Positions 43,534 through 52,858 are shown, counted from the first letter of the stretch. The stretch is DNA of 64,000 nt from Streptomyces roseolilacinus (GCF_014649335.1 NZ_BMSV01000009.1:217680-281679); one strand, 5' to 3'. The notes: generated by a model from the sequence alone, not told the origin. Numbers and translations: made by a program.

Positions 43534-44298
43534 TCAGCCGCGCCGGCGGGCGCGGGACCGGGGGCGGCGCCGGGCGAGGGCGACGACTCCCGCGCCGAGG
43601 GCGAGGCAGGCGGCGGCCGCCGCGGCGAGGGGGAGGAGGGGGGCGGCGCGGCGGCCCGTGCCGGCCAGTTCCTCCGGGGAGGCGGTCCGGGACGGCCGGG
43701 GGCCGGTGAGGGTGAAGCGGTAGGGCGGGGACGTGCCGACCCAGTCGCCGTCGTCGCCCCTGCGCTGCACCACCGCCGCGGCGGCCGTCATCTCGTCCGG
43801 GTGGGTGCCGGCCGCGAAGGCGAGGTGCACCGGGACGCGGACGGTGCCGGACGGCGGGACGGTGAAGCCGGCGAAGGCCCGGTCGGTGTCGTCGTCGAGG
43901 ACGCCGACGACCTCGCGGCGGTCGGTGTGCTCCACGCGCACCGGGCGCGGGTCGCCGCCGGCCGCGGTGGAGAACCCCATCCGGACCCCCGCCGGGACGA
44001 GCCGGCCCGACGCGTCGGTGAGGACGATCACCGGATGGATGTTGCGGCACGGCTGCCGGGTGGTGTTGGTCAGCTCGACGTACCAGGTGCGGGGCGCCGC
44101 GCCCGGTTCGTACGCCGCCGGGCCGCCGGTGATGCGGGTGCGGAGCGGGAAGACCGCGGCCGCCCGGTCGCCGCAGCTCGGCTCGCGGCCGGCGACCGAC
44201 ACGTCGGCGCGCGGTCCGGCGGGGGCGGCCGGGGCCGGGGACGGGACCGCGAGGACGGCCAGCGCCGCCGAGGCGGCCAGGGCGGTACGCACGCGCAT
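43534..44298 (-). CDS. Sortase-anchored secreted protein with LAGTG signal
   Basis: 254 aa. Signal peptide (LAASAALAVLAVPSPAPA), a beta-rich domain of about 170 residues, then EELAGTG, a hydrophobic helix and a basic tail (RRRPRSRARRRG). LAxTG is the recognition motif of Streptomyces class E sortases, so the mature protein should be covalently attached to peptidoglycan. Function of the exposed domain unknown. Confidence 0.85.
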   Translation of the reverse strand: MRVRTALAASAALAVLAVPSPAPAAPAGPRADVSVAGREPSCGDRAAAVFPLRTRITGGPAAYEPGAAPRTWYVELTNTTRQPCRNIHPVIVLTDASGRLVPAGVRMGFSTAAGGDPRPVRVEHTDRREVVGVLDDDTDRAFAGFTVPPSGTVRVPVHLAFAAGTHPDEMTAAAAVVQRRGDDGDWVGTSPPYRFTLTGPRPSRTASPEELAGTGRRAAPLLPLAAAAAACLALGAGVVALARRRPRSRARRRG

Positions 44299-44424
44299 GG
44301 GGACTGCCTTCGCTGCTCGCCGGGCGGTCGTCCCCGGATGCCTTCCACCGGTGCGGCGCCCTCCCCCGCCCGTACGGCGGAATGCGCCCGATCGGCCCAG
44401 CGGCCGAGCGGGCGGGGCGGCGGC

Positions 44425-44550
44425 CTGTCGGGGTGACGGCTTGTCGGGGCGGTGACTGTCGGGGTGACGGCTTGTCGGGGCGGTGACTGTCGGAGCGGAG
44501 GCTGTCGGGGTGACGGCTTGTCGGAGCGGTGGCTGTCGGAGCGGTGACCG
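44425..44550. repeat. 31-bp minisatellite
   Basis: CTGTCGGGGTGACGGCTTG-type units begin at 44425, 44456 and 44502, with half units at 44487 and 44533. The basic subunit is about 15-16 bp (TGTCGGRGCGGTGRC). Lies between the anchored protein and the ROK gene, in a 294-bp gap without genes. Confidence 0.85.
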
Positions 44551-44592
44551 GCCGAGACCGGGTGGCCCGTCGTGGGCGGTGACGCGGCCGGG

Positions 44593-45675
44593 TCAGAGGC
44601 CGAAGACCGGGGCCAGGACCAGCTGGGCCGCGCCCTCCGCGACCAGGTGCGGGGTCCCGGGGGCCGGGGCGGCGGGCACCGCGGGCTCGCCCGTGCGGCG
44701 GGCGCGTTCCGCGAGCGCGGCGCCCACGCCCCGGACGAACGGCTCCGGCGCCGCCGCCACGACCCGGCCGCCCAGCAGGACCCGGTCGATGTCCAGCAGT
44801 CCCGCCAGGTTCGCGGCGCCGACGCCCAGGACGCGAGCCGCCCCGTCCAGGTCGCCGCGGGCGACGGCGGCCAGGCACAGGGCCTCCAGGCAGCCCCGGC
44901 CGCCGCACCCGCACGCGACGCCGTCCAACTGCACCGTCTGGTGCCCGAACTCGCCCGCGCCGGTCCGCGCGCCCCGGTGCAGCGCGCCGCCCAGGACGAG
45001 GCCGGCGCCCAGCCCCGTGCCGACGTGGACGTACGCGAACGACCCCGCGCCCGGCTCCCGCAGCGCCAGCGCCAGGGCCGCCGCGTTGGTGTCCTTGTCG
45101 AGCGCCACGGGCGGCGCGTCGCCCGGCCGCCCGGACAGGGCGTCGCGCAGGGCCCCGCGCAGGGCCTCGCGCAGCGGGAAGCCGTCCCACGCGGGGAAGC
45201 CCGTCACCCGGTGCGGCACCCCGGTGGCGTGGTCGAGCGGCCCCGGCATGGCCACGCCGACGCCCATGAGCGTGCCGCCGCCGCGCAGCGCGGCCACCTC
45301 GGCGGCGGCCGCCGCCAGTACGTCCGCGGGGCCGGCGCCCAGGTCCAGGGCGCCGGTGCGCGCCGCGACGGTCACGCCCGCCAGGTCGACCAGGACGGCG
45401 GTCAGCCGGTCCCGGTCCAGGTGCAGGCCCACCGCGTGGGCGGCGTCCGGGACGAGGCGCAGCAGCGTGCGGGGCTTGCCGCCGGTGGACGGGCCGCGCC
45501 CGGCCTCGGCGGCGAGGCCCTCCTCCCGCAGCCGGGCGGTGATCTTGCTGACGGCCTGCGGGGTGAGCCCGGTCCGCTCGGCGACCTCCAGCCGGCTCAC
45601 CCCGTCCCCGCCGGCCGCGCGGAGCAGGCCGAGGACGCGGGCGGTGTTGTGGCTGCGCAGGCCGGAGAGGTTCAC
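44593..45675 (-). CDS. ROK-family transcriptional regulator or sugar kinase
   Basis: 360 aa. N-terminal winged helix (GVSRLEVAERTGLTPQAVSKIT) followed by a ROK domain with the phosphate loop DxNAAALA, the Zn cluster CGCGGRGCLE and GTGLGAGLVLGG. A repressor of sugar genes is likely, with the divergent oxidoreductase as target. GTG at 45675 (MNLSGLRSHN) chosen because the upstream TTG at 45711 falls within the operator-like palindrome. Confidence 0.85.
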   Translation of the reverse strand: MNLSGLRSHNTARVLGLLRAAGGDGVSRLEVAERTGLTPQAVSKITARLREEGLAAEAGRGPSTGGKPRTLLRLVPDAAHAVGLHLDRDRLTAVLVDLAGVTVAARTGALDLGAGPADVLAAAAAEVAALRGGGTLMGVGVAMPGPLDHATGVPHRVTGFPAWDGFPLREALRGALRDALSGRPGDAPPVALDKDTNAAALALALREPGAGSFAYVHVGTGLGAGLVLGGALHRGARTGAGEFGHQTVQLDGVACGCGGRGCLEALCLAAVARGDLDGAARVLGVGAANLAGLLDIDRVLLGGRVVAAAPEPFVRGVGAALAERARRTGEPAVPAAPAPGTPHLVAEGAAQLVLAPVFGL

Positions 45676-45707
45676 GTCCGCATTGTGGGGCCCTGGCTTG
45701 CGGTAAC

Positions 45708-45720
45708 GCAACAGCGTTGC
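45708..45720. promoter_or_regulatory. Operator-like palindrome in the ROK/oxidoreductase divergent region
   Basis: GCAACAGCGTTGC has perfect 5-bp arms around AGC, midway between the divergent starts at 45675 and 45734. Confidence 0.5.
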
Positions 45721-45733
45721 TTAAGTAGCGGGC

Positions 45734-46813
45734 ATGAGCACTCCTCCTCCCCTGCGCGTCGGTCTCGTCGGCTACGGCCTGGCCGGTTCCGTCTTCCACG
45801 CCCCGCTGATCGCCGCGACCGGGGGCATGGTGCTCGACACGGTCGTCACCGCGAACGAGGAGCGCCGCCACCAGGCCCGCGCCGAGTTCCCGGACGTGCG
45901 CCTGGCCGCGTCGCCGGACGAGCTGTGGGCGCGGGCGGACGAGCTGGACCTGGTCGTCGTCGCGTCCCCGAACAAGACGCACGTGCCGTTCGCGACGGCC
46001 GCGCTGGAGGCCGGTCTGCCGGTCGTGGTCGACAAGCCCGTCGCCGGCACGGCGGCCGAGGCACGGGCCCTGGGGGCGCTGGCGGCGCGGAGGGGCCTGC
46101 TGTTCTCCGTCTTCCAGAACCGCCGCTGGGACAGCGACTTCCTCACCCTGCGGGCCCTCCTGGAGAGCGGCGAGCTGGGCGGCGTGCAGCGCTTCGAGTC
46201 CCGGTTCGAGCGGTGGCGGCCGCGGCCGAAGGGCGGCTGGCGGGAGTCGGGCGCCCCGGAGGAGATCGGCGGGCTGCTGTACGACCTGGGCAGCCACGTC
46301 GTGGACCAGGCCCTGGTGCTGTTCGGCCCGGCGGTGCGGGTGTACGCGGAGGCGGACGTACGGCGGCCGGGCGCCGAGGCGGACGACGACACGTTCCTCG
46401 CCCTCACCCACGCGGGCGGGGTGCGCTCGCACCTGTACGTCAGCGCGACGACGGCCCAGCTGGGCCCGCGCTTCCGGGTGCTGGGCGAGCGGGGCGGCTT
46501 CGTGAAGTACGGGCTCGACCCGCAGGAGGCGGCGCTGCGCGAGGGCGCCCGGCCGGTCGCCGGGGAGCCCTGGGGCATGGAGCCGGAGGAACTGTGGGGC
46601 CGGGTCGGCGCGGGCGAGTCGCCGGTGACGGGCGGCGGACGGCCGGTGCCGTCGCTGCCGGGCGACTACCCGGCGTACTACGCGGCGGTGGCCGCCGCCC
46701 TGCGCGACGGCACGGCCCCGCCGGTCACCGCCGAGCAGGCCGCGGCGGCGCTCGACGTCCTGGAGGCGGCGCGGCGCTCGGCCCGCGAGGGCGTGACGGT
46801 CGAGCTGGCCTGA
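45734..46813 (+). CDS. Gfo/Idh/MocA-family oxidoreductase
   Basis: 359 aa. NAD(P)-binding VGLVGYGLAGSVFHAPL at the N-terminus, conserved VVDKPVAGTAAEA and QNRRWDSDF loops, and the substrate-side region GGLLYDLGSHVVDQAL. Probably oxidises or epimerises a sugar derivative under control of the ROK protein. The stop codon lies in the first copy of a 37-bp repeat. Confidence 0.93.
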   Translation: MSTPPPLRVGLVGYGLAGSVFHAPLIAATGGMVLDTVVTANEERRHQARAEFPDVRLAASPDELWARADELDLVVVASPNKTHVPFATAALEAGLPVVVDKPVAGTAAEARALGALAARRGLLFSVFQNRRWDSDFLTLRALLESGELGGVQRFESRFERWRPRPKGGWRESGAPEEIGGLLYDLGSHVVDQALVLFGPAVRVYAEADVRRPGAEADDDTFLALTHAGGVRSHLYVSATTAQLGPRFRVLGERGGFVKYGLDPQEAALREGARPVAGEPWGMEPEELWGRVGAGESPVTGGGRPVPSLPGDYPAYYAAVAAALRDGTAPPVTAEQAAAALDVLEAARRSAREGVTVELA

Positions 46814-46864
46814 CCACCGGCCCGAAGGCGTGACGGTCGAGCCGGCCTGACCACCGGCCCGAAG
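46791..46864 (+). repeat. 37-bp tandem duplication including the oxidoreductase stop codon
   Basis: 46791-46827 and 46828-46864 differ at one position. The second copy repeats the last seven codons and the TGA outside the gene. Confidence 0.9.
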
Positions 46865-46889
46865 GCGGCCGGCCGCGGCGGACCGCACC

Positions 46890-46929
46890 GGCCGGCCGGG
46901 TGCCCCCGCGCGGGGGCACCCGGCCGGCC
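46890..46929. terminator. 40-bp perfect palindrome between convergent genes
   Basis: 20-bp arms (GGCCGGCCGGGTGCCCCCGC and its exact complement) with no loop bases, seven bp before the stop of the FAA hydrolase. A loop-less stem of this length is a likely bidirectional terminator. Confidence 0.75.
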
Positions 46930-46935
46930 CCGCCC

Positions 46936-47793
46936 TCAGGCGTCCTTCAGCTCCTGCCGCTGGCGGCCCAGCCCGTCGATCTCCAGTTCCACCACGTCCC
47001 CCGCCCGCAGGTACGGCTTCGGTTCCGGCCGGCCCATGGCGACGCCGGCGGGCGTGCCGGTGTTGACGACGTCGCCCGGGTGGAGCGTCATGAAGTGGCT
47101 GACGTAGCGGACGACCTCCCCGACCGGGAAGATCTGGTCCGCCGTGCTGCCGTCCTGCTTCAGCTCGCCGTTCACCCACAGGCGCAGCCGCAGGTCCTGC
47201 GGGTCGGGCACCTCGTCGGCGGTGACGAGCCAGGGGCCCAGGGGGTTGAACGTCTCGCAGTTCTTCCCCTTGTCCCAGGTGCCGCCGCGCTCGAGCTGGA
47301 ACTCCCGCTCCGACACGTCGTGCGCGACCGCGTACCCGGCGACGTGGGCCAGGGCCTCCTGCGCCGAGTCCAGGCGGCGGGCCGTACGTCCGATGACCAC
47401 GGCCAGCTCGACCTCCCAGTCCGTCTTGCGGCTGCCGCGCGGGACGAGCACGGTGTCGTGCGGGCCGACGACCGTGTCGGCCGCCTTCAGGAAGACGACC
47501 GGCTCGACGGGCGGTTCGGCGCCCGTCTCGCGCGCGTGGTCGTGGTAGTTCAGCCCGATGCACACGACCTTGCCGATCCGGGCGACCGGCGGGCCGATCC
47601 GCAGCCCCGCGGCGTCCAGCGGGGGCAGGACGCCCGCCCCCGCGGCCGCCCGGAGGCGGTCCAGCGCGGCGGCGTCGGAGAGCAGGGCCGGGTCGACGTC
47701 CGTGACGAGGGCGGACAGGTCGCGCAGGGTGCCGTCCTGGTCGAGCAGGGCGGGACGCTCGGCGCCCGCCGGTCCGACGCGCAACAGCTTCAT
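46936..47793 (-). CDS. Fumarylacetoacetate hydrolase family protein
   Basis: 285 aa. VCIGLNYHDHARETG, then the metal-binding E-x-E in DWEVELAVVIG and a downstream Asp (SEREFQLERGG region), GKNCETFNPLGPW and NTGTPAGVAMG are the standard FAH features. Probably cleaves a 2-keto-4-pentenoate- or oxaloacetate-type diketo acid. GGGAGAGAGA precedes the ATG. Confidence 0.93.
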   Translation of the reverse strand: MKLLRVGPAGAERPALLDQDGTLRDLSALVTDVDPALLSDAAALDRLRAAAGAGVLPPLDAAGLRIGPPVARIGKVVCIGLNYHDHARETGAEPPVEPVVFLKAADTVVGPHDTVLVPRGSRKTDWEVELAVVIGRTARRLDSAQEALAHVAGYAVAHDVSEREFQLERGGTWDKGKNCETFNPLGPWLVTADEVPDPQDLRLRLWVNGELKQDGSTADQIFPVGEVVRYVSHFMTLHPGDVVNTGTPAGVAMGRPEPKPYLRAGDVVELEIDGLGRQRQELKDA

Positions 47794-47898
47794 GGTCTCT
47801 CTCCCTGGTGGTCGAGGTGTGCCCCGGCCGATGGGGTGCGGCCATCGTCAGGATCGGCTGATCCTCCAAGACATCCGATCATCCCCGCAAGCCCGTGT

Positions 47899-48624
47899 TC
47901 ACGTACCGGACCGCCGCCCGGCCCCGCGCCCGGCCGCGTCCGGGGACCCGCCACCGGCGCCGCGTTCCGGGCGGTGCAGCACGGCTCGCTCGCCCGCGCT
48001 CCAGGTCGTGCTGGTCACCACGTACAGCGCGGCCGCCAGCGGGACGACGGCGACGGTCACGAGCGTCGCGAACGACAGCAGCGGCGCGAACCGCAGCACC
48101 TGCCCCATGCCGGGCACGGCCGGGTCCGCCGGCACCTCGCCCAGCTGCGTCCGGGTGCTGCGGTAGGTGTACGTGGCGACGGCGGCGACCAGGGCGAACA
48201 GCGCCAGGTACACCAGCCCGGTCTGCCCCAGGAGGCCGTCCCCCGCCAGGGCGTCCGTCCACCGGCCGCCCAGGGGCGCGCCCAGCAGGGAGTGGCCGGA
48301 CAGCTCGTCGCGGGAGAAGAGGTGGTACAGCAGGAAGAAGACCGGCGCCTGGAGGAGGCCCGGCAGGCACCCGGCGAGCGGCGACACCCGCTCGCGCGCG
48401 TGGAGGTCGAGCACGGCCCGCTGGAGGCGGTCCGGGTCCTTGGCGTACTTCTTCCGCAGCGCCGCGATCTGCGGCGCGAGCCGGGCGCGGGCCCGCTGGC
48501 CGCGCGCGGCGGCGACGGCGAGCGGGAGGAGCGCGGTGCGGACGAGGAGGGTGAGCAGGACGATCGCGGCGGGAGCCGGGACGAGCCCGGAGAGCCACGT
48601 GAGGAAAGCCACGCATGCGGACAA
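47899..48624 (-). CDS. YidC/Oxa1-family membrane insertase (short actinomycete paralogue)
   Basis: 241 aa. Five hydrophobic segments, the conserved positively charged loop RLAPQIAALRKKYAKDPDRLQRAV and PLAGCLPGLLQAPVFFLLYH. TTG start. Shorter than the housekeeping YidC, so a secondary insertase. Followed upstream by a small membrane protein gene, a pairing common in Streptomyces. Confidence 0.85.
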   Translation of the reverse strand: MSACVAFLTWLSGLVPAPAAIVLLTLLVRTALLPLAVAAARGQRARARLAPQIAALRKKYAKDPDRLQRAVLDLHARERVSPLAGCLPGLLQAPVFFLLYHLFSRDELSGHSLLGAPLGGRWTDALAGDGLLGQTGLVYLALFALVAAVATYTYRSTRTQLGEVPADPAVPGMGQVLRFAPLLSFATLVTVAVVPLAAALYVVTSTTWSAGERAVLHRPERGAGGGSPDAAGRGAGRRSGT

Positions 48625-48741
48625 GGGAGACCCCTGAGTCGTCGTGCCGTCGTGCCGACGGCCAGGCCGGAGTGAGGAACACGCGGCGTGGCGGCGGAGC
48701 GGGCGGGACGGGACGCGCGGACGGGGGGACCCGTCCGAGGG

Positions 48742-49035
48742 TCAGAGCGCCGCGACCGTGACCGCCGCCGGGAGGCGGCGGCCGGGGGCCCTGGGACGCC
48801 GGCGCCCCGAGGCGTCGGGGTCGCGCTGCGGCAGGAACGCGGTGCGCCGGTCCCGGTCGCGCAGGGCGGTGCGCACCCGCGTGGGCGGCACGGACGGGAC
48901 GCTGCGGGCGCTGACGACGGCGCAGGCGACGAGCGCGGCGGCGGCGAGGGCCACGGCGGAGAGGGAGGGGCCGTCCGCCAGGAGGACGACGGCGAGGAGG
49001 AGCGGCAGCAGCAGGCGCAGGAACGTCCCGTACAC
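48742..49035 (-). CDS. Small membrane protein (DUF6412-like)
   Basis: 97 aa. Two hydrophobic helices (LRLLLPLLLAVVLLADG and AVALAAAALVACAVVSA) then a basic tail of Arg/Pro. GTG at 49035 supported by AGGGGAGG 4 nt upstream. Family name from memory; function unknown, probably linked with the YidC-like protein downstream. Confidence 0.65.
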   Translation of the reverse strand: MYGTFLRLLLPLLLAVVLLADGPSLSAVALAAAALVACAVVSARSVPSVPPTRVRTALRDRDRRTAFLPQRDPDASGRRRPRAPGRRLPAAVTVAAL

Positions 49036-49179
49036 GCCGCCTCCCCTCCCGTACACACGACTGTTCTCCCCGTCACCGTACAGGAGTTCACCCCTCGGGC
49101 GCCCCGGCGCCCCCGCGCGCCCGACCGGTCCGCCCGCAACCCCACCGGAGGCGGGGCGCACAGCAGTACGGTGGTGACC

Positions 49180-50196
49180 ATGCGCCTCGACACGCCTGCT
49201 GACCACACCAACGAAGCCGAGCGCCTGCTGCGCACCGCGGAGCAGTACCCCGGGGACCGCGAGCCGCTGCTCCTGCGGGCGGCCGCGCACCTGGAGCTGG
49301 CCGGCGACCGCGCCCGAGCGACGGCGCTGTACGACACGCTGCTGTCCTCGCCGCCCGAGCCGGACAACCCGCACCTGGTGCGGGCGCTGAAGGCGGCGAA
49401 CCTGTGGGAGTACGGCCACGAGGCGGAGGCCCGCGTCATCATCGACGGCCTGCGGGCGACGACGCCGACGGACGCGGCGGCGTGGGAGATCGCCGGGCAG
49501 GCGCTGGAGGCCCACGACGAGCTGGAGGCGTCGGAGGAGACGCTGACGGCGGCGGCGCAGGCGCTGGTGCCGCTGCCGCACGAGCAGGAGGTGCCGTACG
49601 CGGCGCAGTCGCTGCTCACCTCGCGCCACCGGGTGCGGCGCCTGCTGGCGCGGGAGCACGACGACTGGGACGTCCTGGCGGACCGGTTGCACACGGGCGC
49701 GGTTCCGCTGGACGAGCTGCACGACCCGAAGCGGACCTGGGCGCTGGGCTCGTCGGACCCGGCGGAGCTCCAGGCGGAGATCACCCGCCTGCGCAGCGAG
49801 CTCGGCTCGTACCGCACGGCCCTGTCCCGCCCGTTCCCGGTCGCCGTCCTGCTGTGGCCGCGGGAGGAGCTGGCCGAGCTGCTGGCGGCCTATCCGGAGC
49901 TGGAGGCCGAGTACCCGACGCACGAGGCGCACCTGACGGACCTGGAGGCCTCCCTGCGGGAACTGGCCGCGGCGGGCACGCCGAACCTGGGTGTCGTGCA
50001 GGGCACGGTCCCGTCGTACGAGGCGTTCGCCGCCTCCGAGGGGGCCTCCCCGTCCCAGGCGGCGCTCCTGCCCCAGTACGCCACGACCCTCGCCGCCCGC
50101 GGCCGCGCCCTCCCCTGGCCCCCGCACCGCACCGCCCCCTGCTGGTGCGGCTCGGGCGCCCCCTACGCCGACTGTCACGGCAAGGCGCAGCTGTAG
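49180..50196 (+). CDS. TPR-like protein with C-terminal SEC-C motif
   Basis: 338 aa. Helical repeats in the first 150 residues (NEAERLLRTAEQYPGDREPLLLRAAAHLELAG resembles TPR), a middle alpha/beta region and a terminal zinc-binding SEC-C motif CWCGSGAPYADCH. SEC-C modules mediate protein interaction, as in SecA. Start ATG after an in-frame GTGGTG; weak ribosome-binding site. Confidence 0.8.
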   Translation: MRLDTPADHTNEAERLLRTAEQYPGDREPLLLRAAAHLELAGDRARATALYDTLLSSPPEPDNPHLVRALKAANLWEYGHEAEARVIIDGLRATTPTDAAAWEIAGQALEAHDELEASEETLTAAAQALVPLPHEQEVPYAAQSLLTSRHRVRRLLAREHDDWDVLADRLHTGAVPLDELHDPKRTWALGSSDPAELQAEITRLRSELGSYRTALSRPFPVAVLLWPREELAELLAAYPELEAEYPTHEAHLTDLEASLRELAAAGTPNLGVVQGTVPSYEAFAASEGASPSQAALLPQYATTLAARGRALPWPPHRTAPCWCGSGAPYADCHGKAQL

Positions 50197-50341
50197 GGCG
50201 GGCACACCCCTCGGCCACGGGAACACCCGTTCGCCTTTTCCTGGCGTCCCGGGTCCAGTAGTTTCACTCTGAACCATCACTGGTGGCTCGGCCGTCCCCC
50301 CACGCACCCCAGTCCCGTGTGCCCGAGGGAGACCCCTGTCC

Positions 50342-50848
50342 ATGAGCAACCCGTACCAGCAGCCCCACACCCCGCCCCCGGCGCCCGCGACGCAGCGTCC
50401 GCTCCACCGCATGAAGCGCGTGTGGGGCGGCGGGCTGCTCCTCCTGCTGATCGGCGGCGGCTGCGGGGCGATGGGCGACTCGGGCGGCGCCGAGCCGGCG
50501 GCCGAAACCGCCGCGCCCGCCGCCACGGTGACCGCCACGGCCACCGTCACCGCCTCGCCCCCCGCGCCGGCCTCCGCGAAGCCCGCCCCGACCGTCACCG
50601 TCACCACCACCGCCACCGCGACGGCGACCATGACGGCCACCGCCACGGTCACCCGGGAGGCCCCCGCCGACGGCGACGGGTCGAGCGGCGGCGGCACGTC
50701 CGGCGGTGGTACGTCCGGCGGCGGCAGCGTCTTCTACGACAACTGCTCCGCGGCCCGCGCGGCCGGCGCCGCCCCGGTCCGCCTCGGCGACCCGGGCTAC
50801 GGCCGCCACCTCGACCGCGACGGCGACGGCGTCGGCTGCGAGGGCTGA
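50342..50848 (+). CDS. Lipoprotein or membrane protein with excalibur calcium-binding domain
   Basis: 168 aa. A Pro/Gln-rich start, hydrophobic GGGLLLLLIGGGCG (lipobox-like, Cys near 41), then a Thr/Val/Ala repeat tract, a GGGTSGGGTSGGG linker and a C-terminal excalibur domain with DRDGDGVGCEG. Likely binds calcium outside the membrane. Confidence 0.85.
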   Translation: MSNPYQQPHTPPPAPATQRPLHRMKRVWGGGLLLLLIGGGCGAMGDSGGAEPAAETAAPAATVTATATVTASPPAPASAKPAPTVTVTTTATATATMTATATVTREAPADGDGSSGGGTSGGGTSGGGSVFYDNCSAARAAGAAPVRLGDPGYGRHLDRDGDGVGCEG

Positions 50849-51009
50849 CCTCCGCACCCCACCCACGCCCACGTTCGTGTCCGTGCCGCCGGGAGTCCCG
50901 GCGGGGGCCGTCCGGAGGGCGTCGCCCGCCGGACGGGCGGGCGCCCGGGGCCCGGAGCCGGGACGGGGTTAGCCTCGGGGTGTTGTCGATGTGGCAGGAG
51001 GGTTTTCAC

Positions 51010-51327
51010 ATGGCCAGGGTTCCGGCGTCGGTCGTCGCCGCAGGTGGGCTCGTCGGGGGATACGGCGTCGCCCGGTGGACGAAGAAGCGGCCGCTCGGCG
51101 GGGTCGCACTGGCCGCCGCCGGGGCGGTGGCCGCGCGGGAGTGGCGGCGGCGTGGCGGGAACGCCACGGCCGCCGGACTGAGCGCCGCGTACGTCGCGGC
51201 GTTCGCCGGGTCCCACCCGCTGGCGAGGAAGGTCGGCCCCTGGCCGGCGGTGTTCTCCGTCGCCGGCGGCATGGCCCTGGCCTCCTGGGCGGTCACCCGG
51301 TGCCAGGAGCGGGCACCGCGGGGGTGA
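51010..51327 (+). CDS. Small hydrophobic conserved protein
   Basis: 105 aa. Three or four Ala/Gly-rich hydrophobic segments; no family recognised. AGGAGGG 6 nt before the ATG. Confidence 0.7.
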   Translation: MARVPASVVAAGGLVGGYGVARWTKKRPLGGVALAAAGAVAAREWRRRGGNATAAGLSAAYVAAFAGSHPLARKVGPWPAVFSVAGGMALASWAVTRCQERAPRG

Positions 51328-51405
51328 ACGCCCGCGCACCCGCGCGCGTGTTCGGGGGCGCCTCCCCGTGGGCACCCGGGCGGGTGGCCGGCCGGCGGGG
51401 GCCGG

Positions 51406-52713
51406 TCACCCGCCCAGGGAGTGGGAGACCGTGTGGATCAGCAGACCCGCCAGCGCCCCCACCACCGTGCCGTTGATGCGGATGAACTGCAGGTCGCGGC
51501 CGATGTGCGCCTCGATCTTGCGGGACGTCTGGTCGGCGTCCCAGCTCGCCACCGTGTCGGTGATCAGCGAGGTGATCTCCGCCCGGTACGTCGTCACCAC
51601 GTACGCCGCGGCGTCCTCCAGCCAGCCCTCGACCTTCCGCTGGAGGTGCGCGTCCGTCGTCAGCCGGGTGCCCAGGGACAGCAGCGACGTCCGCGCCCGC
51701 AGCCGCAGCTCGCTCCGCTCGTCCTCCGCCGCCGACATGATCATCGAGCGGACGGCCCCCCACGCCGACGCGATGACGTCCTGCACCTCCGGCCGCGCCA
51801 CCAGGTCGGACTTCAGGCGCTCCACGCGGGCCCGCGTCTCCGTGTCCGCCTGGAGGTCCGTCGCGAAGTCCCCGAGGAACCGGTCGATCGCGCCCCGCGC
51901 CGGGTGCCCCGGCATGTCGCGCATCTCGGTGACGAACCGCAGCAGCTCCTTGTAGACCCGCTCCCCCACCTTCCGGTCCACGAACCGCGGCGTCCAGCCC
52001 GGGGCCCCGCCCTGCACGGCGTCCATCACCGAGTCGCCGTGCGTGACCAGCCAGTCGTGGGCGCGGGCGCAGACCAGGTCGACCGCCCGGTGGTGCGCCC
52101 CGTCGGCGACGACCCGGTCGAGGGTCTTGCCGATGCCGGGGGCGATCTCCGCCGCCTCCGCCCTCCGCGTGATCGCCTCGCCGACGACGGCCTGCACGTC
52201 CGCGTCCCGCAGGACGGTCAGGGCGCCGCGCAGCGCCGTGGACAGCTCCGCCGTGACCCGGTCGGCGTGGGCGGGCTCGGCCAGCCAGGCGCCGAGGCGG
52301 CCCGCGATGTCCAGGGCGTGCAGCCGGGCCCGTACGACGTCCGCCGAGAGGAAGTTCTCCCCGACGAACTTCCCCAGCGACTCGCCCAGCTGGTCCTTCT
52401 TCGTCGGGATGATCGCCGTGTGCGGGATGGGCAGGCCCATCGGGCGGCGGAACAGCGCCGTGACCGCGAACCAGTCTGCCAGCGCGCCCACCATGCCCGC
52501 CTCGGCGGCCGCCGCCACGTAGCCGGGCCAGCCGGTCACGCCGGAGGACTCCGCCCAGGTCGCGAGCGCGTAGACCACCGCCACCAGGAGCAGCAGCGCC
52601 GTCGCCGCGGTCTTCATGCGGCGCACCCCGCGGCGCTTCTCCTCGTCCTCCGCCGTGTACGAGAAGCCGCCGGCGCCCGCCGTCCGCGTCGCCTTCGTGC
52701 CCGTTCCGGTCAT
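51406..52713 (-). CDS. DUF445 family membrane protein
   Basis: 435 aa. N-terminal membrane helix (ATALLLLVAVVYALAT), then the DUF445 opening GMVGALADWFAVTALFRRPMGLPIPHTAIIP, long amphipathic helices and a C-terminal hydrophobic VVGALAGLLIHTVS. The family is related to YheB/YjiN; function uncharacterised. Confidence 0.93.
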   Translation of the reverse strand: MTGTGTKATRTAGAGGFSYTAEDEEKRRGVRRMKTAATALLLLVAVVYALATWAESSGVTGWPGYVAAAAEAGMVGALADWFAVTALFRRPMGLPIPHTAIIPTKKDQLGESLGKFVGENFLSADVVRARLHALDIAGRLGAWLAEPAHADRVTAELSTALRGALTVLRDADVQAVVGEAITRRAEAAEIAPGIGKTLDRVVADGAHHRAVDLVCARAHDWLVTHGDSVMDAVQGGAPGWTPRFVDRKVGERVYKELLRFVTEMRDMPGHPARGAIDRFLGDFATDLQADTETRARVERLKSDLVARPEVQDVIASAWGAVRSMIMSAAEDERSELRLRARTSLLSLGTRLTTDAHLQRKVEGWLEDAAAYVVTTYRAEITSLITDTVASWDADQTSRKIEAHIGRDLQFIRINGTVVGALAGLLIHTVSHSLGG

Positions 52714-52858
52714 TCGCTCCGCCCTCTTCGGCCCGGGCTCGTCCCCCCTCCGGGGAGTTGCGCGCGAGCCGGCACCGCCACTTGTCCTATTCCAGGTACT
52801 CCCGAGGCGGGCCGCTAGTTCCTGGGGCGAATACTTTTCCGGGTACTCATGCGCTTTC

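Noticed and set aside
43514..47869. 1451-aa minus-strand open frame
   Set aside because: Spans five recognisable genes on both strands; no domain visible in its own frame.
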